Shown: in pieces, positions 61,479-64,000 of the stretch
Numbering within the stretch: position 1 is the first letter of the stretch
Layout: each line of letters starts with the position of its first letter
From: Sipunculus nudus
Taxonomy: Eukaryota > Annelida > Sipuncula > Golfingiida > Sipunculidae
Assembly: GCA_026874595.1 (NCBI GenBank)
Contig: CM049320.1
Coordinates: 5,831,464 to 5,895,463, forward strand
Direction of reading: 5' to 3'
DNA length: 64,000 nucleotides
Position numbers and translations under genes: made by a program
The notes under the pieces: model-generated
What the model was told of the DNA's origin: nothing
The model's input: only the letters and a program-made list of their open reading frames with translations
Databases searched by the model: none

Positions 61479-61965
61479 ATACGGAGCCCGGGAGACGACA
61501 TGGTGAAAAATATTTATTAATTCGTGCGCACGAATAACTAATCCGTGCGCACGAATTAGTAATCCGTGCGCACGAATAACTAATTCGTGGTCACGAATTA
61601 CTTATCCGTGCGCACGAATTACTAGGTGTGAAAAATATATTTCCAAGGCGGAAAAAATATTGATTAATTCCTGCGCACGAATTACTAATCCGTGGGCACG
61701 AATTTCTAATTCGTGGCCACGAATTAGTGACCAATGAGAACAGCTCTCTTATGTTGCTTGCTCAATGCTCATTGGCTACTAATTCGTGCGCACGAGTTAT
61801 TAATTCGTGCGCACGAATTACTAGCCAATGAGAAGCAAGCACACATCGACTAAGTCTAGGCACAGGCTGGCAGTTTCAGAATTAGTCATTCGTGCGCACG
61901 GATTAGTAATTCGTGCGCACGAATTAATAAATGTTTTACACCATGTCTTCTCCCGGGCTCCGTAT
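61479..61965. mobile_element. 487-bp inverted-repeat element with twelve palindromic units
   Basis: Terminal inverted repeats of about 57 bp start ATACGGAGCCCGGGAGA at both ends. Inside are twelve copies of a 21-bp unit centred on the perfect palindrome ATTCGTGCGCACGAAT, grouped 5, 3, 2 and 2 (61518-61625, 61665-61730, 61780-61821, 61885-61930). Between groups, AGCCAATGAG and its complement CTCATTGGCT form a second nested inverted repeat. No coding sequence. A MITE-like fold-back element is the most likely class; the target-site duplication is unclear because the flanks are TA-rich. Confidence 0.7.
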
Positions 61966-62586
61966 TAATATGTTTCCATCTACAAACTGCTCATATGGTA
62001 TTCGTACACTGCTCATGGGGGGGGGGGGGACATCACACTGCTCTTAGGACATCAGCACGTATGCTTGTCATGAGTTCAATATGGTCAAGTGTGTGTGTGT
62101 TTATCAAGCCGCATTTGGGGACCACCTTTTTTCTATGTCTGTGTATATGTAGCGTTTAGGCGAGTCCTAATGGTCACGTGGTGTCCCCATGGCACTTCCG
62201 GATGCAGACAGCTGGTGCCATATCATAATTCACTTGACATCACGAGGGATATATGTGTCATTTTATTCCACGAGGACGACCCACCGAGTCCTATTGCATG
62301 TATTTATATTTCAGATGGAATCGATATGATATAATGGCCGAACATGACTCCACATAAAATGTTATTTTCTGAGTAAACAGGGATTAAGCACAATTCAAAA
62401 GTCATCACTCTGGAAAGCATTGTTCTATAAAAACTGTAGCTTGCTCTTTGTGAGAGTGAAAATGTCATACTTTTTATCTGCAACTGTGGCCTGTTAACGT
62501 CTTTGGAATAATACAAGTACAAGAAGATTATTTTGCTTTTTTTCGTTGTTTGCCAGAACAGATCTGTTTACTTATAGTAGCCGCAG

Positions 62587-62646
62587 TTTGCAACCCTGAC
62601 GTGGATTGTGAATATTGTGGAGACGAGGGCTTCCAGGCCCTATCAG
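62587..62646 (+). CDS. possible 60-nt Cys-rich exon, unrecognised
   Basis: Acceptor gccgcag (ends 62586) and donor CAG|GTTATT bound a symmetric phase-1 exon encoding VCNPDVDCEYCGDEGFQALS. Three cysteines in 20 codons suggest an extracellular Cys-rich module. The donor is weak and no partner exon was found. Confidence 0.22.
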
Positions 62647-63196
62647 GTTATTATTTTTAAAAATGGCTTGTTAATCATGTTTTTCATGGCTGTACCTATA
62701 GTATGGACCAAGACAGATCTCGGCTGTAAATTATATATCAAGTACCGACTATTCTGTATGTACGTTAATGTTTGTATACTTTGTATTACGATAAAAATAA
62801 AAACAAAAAGAAAACAGGGCAATGTTTTAGCCTTATTTAGCTTAAAAGTATTATTCAGGGGTACCATATTTAAAAAATAAAAATAAATAAATAAATAACT
62901 ACATTTCACAATATCAGAGAAACAGAATTATTTAAAAATATGAAAATTAGTCTACATTTCACAACAAAATATTCCCACTATAAAGGTCTAGGCCAATCAT
63001 TGATTCCAAGCCAGCCTCAGTTGACAACTTATGACTGGATGGTGTCATCTTTGGAAAGAAGTTGGCGGAACAGACTACAGCTTCTCGCTTGATATGGTCC
63101 GGGGTGGGGGGGGGGGGCGGTTAGACATGTGACGCTAGTTTATCACGCCATCCTATTGTATTACTTTATGCTATGTAAAGGCATCTTGATATTGCC

Positions 63197-63328
63197 ATGC
63201 CTGACATAACTACAGAGAAACATGTAGGCAGCTTAAACGGTGAGCTGGAGACCAGAGAGCTGCAGGCAGAGGACATCCACGATGTGCTAATTTTCCCGGT
63301 GCTATATTCCACGAACACGGCTGATTAA
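63197..63328 (+). CDS. small ORF or first exon candidate, 43 codons
   Basis: ATG in fair context (ttgccATGc) opens MPDITTEKHVGSLNGELETR, then an acidic stretch with QAEDIHDVL and a hydrophobic end before TAA. An internal donor (AACG|GTGAGC) could instead end an exon after LNG. Composition is protein-like but the family is not recognised. Confidence 0.22.
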   Translation: MPDITTEKHVGSLNGELETRELQAEDIHDVLIFPVLYSTNTAD

Positions 63329-64000
63329 ATATAAGATCTAGGGCTTTACTTGGCACCTACATAAATGAATCAAAATTACATCCCTGCGGCCCCTGCAGCG
63401 AGCAGTTTGGTCAATTAAATCTTATAGGCTTTAAAGCAATGTAACACACGCGCGGCTAATCAGGTATCGATATTTTATCACGGAAATCAAACTTAAAGCC
63501 CCTTACAGTACATGCAGGAATGGCACCGTGTGGCTATTGGTTGTCACGGCCGTTCATGATTTTAGTTGTTTATTTTGTGTTTGAAAGAGTAATCTGCATA
63601 AAGTTCCCTCGGTGTCGCTCCAATTAGGAGGCCATGGTCATAATATGCGGTACAATACAAATACCTAGACATATACTGGAAAGGTCACAACTTACGTGTC
63701 CCAGCCAGACAATAAACAATATATAAGCACAATATATAAATTGAATATAAGCAAAAAGTGAAGCTTCCATCTTGAAGGTAACATCTTTAGTAAAAATGAA
63801 AATACGGTAAAAATGTTCTGAAAAGATAAAATCGTTCATCTCTAGACCATAATACAATACTATGAATAACAAAATGGAAAGTTAAAGGGAAATATGCAAG
63901 TATCATCGTATCTTCTTGCTCCGTCTATCTCTCTTATCTTCTTTATTTCTTCTGTAATTAAGGGGTATTTTCCTTCCTGCCACATGGGAAATTAACAGTC
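63329..64000. other. right edge, no recognised gene
   Basis: AT-rich. The minus-strand frame at 63624-63872 is hydrophobic and AT-driven. Confidence 0.45.

Overview
The window is metazoan nuclear DNA: AT-rich, intron-rich, full of (TA)n and (TC)n microsatellites, tRNA-derived SINEs, MITE-like elements and minisatellites, with no bacterial-style gene packing. A molluscan or other lophotrochozoan source is my best guess. It rests on the repeat types (one SINE has the conserved central block described from molluscs, recalled from memory) and on the protein families. It is an inference.

Left third (about 1.3-21.3 kb): a large inverted duplication, arms about 1316-8640 and 13969-21325, separated by about 5.3 kb. 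Each arm holds a six-exon gene for a secreted lipocalin-like protein of 183 codons. The left copy (minus strand, coding 2432-6139) is open throughout. The right copy (plus strand, 16444-20130) keeps all splice sites and the promoter but has an in-frame TGA in exon 4. The spacer holds two older remnants of the same unit (11838-12160 and 13758-13968), so this is a lipocalin cluster with gains and losses. Both copies share a TATA box, an upstream full CRE palindrome and a SINE fragment in intron 1. The spacer also contains a solitary Cys-rich terminal exon (10991-11148) followed directly by a long hairpin.

Middle (21.3-50 kb): a decayed LINE reverse transcriptase fragment (24185-24965), a complete SINE with target-site duplication (26877-27300), a 32-bp minisatellite, and the 3' part of a minus-strand gene for a single-pass membrane protein with one fibronectin type III domain (exons 38794-38507 and 34036-33654), which resembles the FNDC4/FNDC5 (irisin precursor) family. 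Its signal-peptide exon was not found. Two short nonautonomous DNA transposons follow (43536-44006 with TTAA ends; 44667-44823 with hAT-like 8-bp duplication), then a 1.5-kb element with four 335-bp internal repeats and a terminal perfect hairpin.

Right third (50-64 kb): a 4.2-kb minisatellite of 31-34-bp monomers with 100- and 170-bp higher-order repeats (51578-55750), three diverged tandem copies of a roughly 0.9-kb unit (57434-60180), one of which carries a full-length SINE, and a 487-bp inverted-repeat element holding twelve copies of a 21-bp palindromic unit (61479-61965). Only weak, isolated exon candidates were found here.
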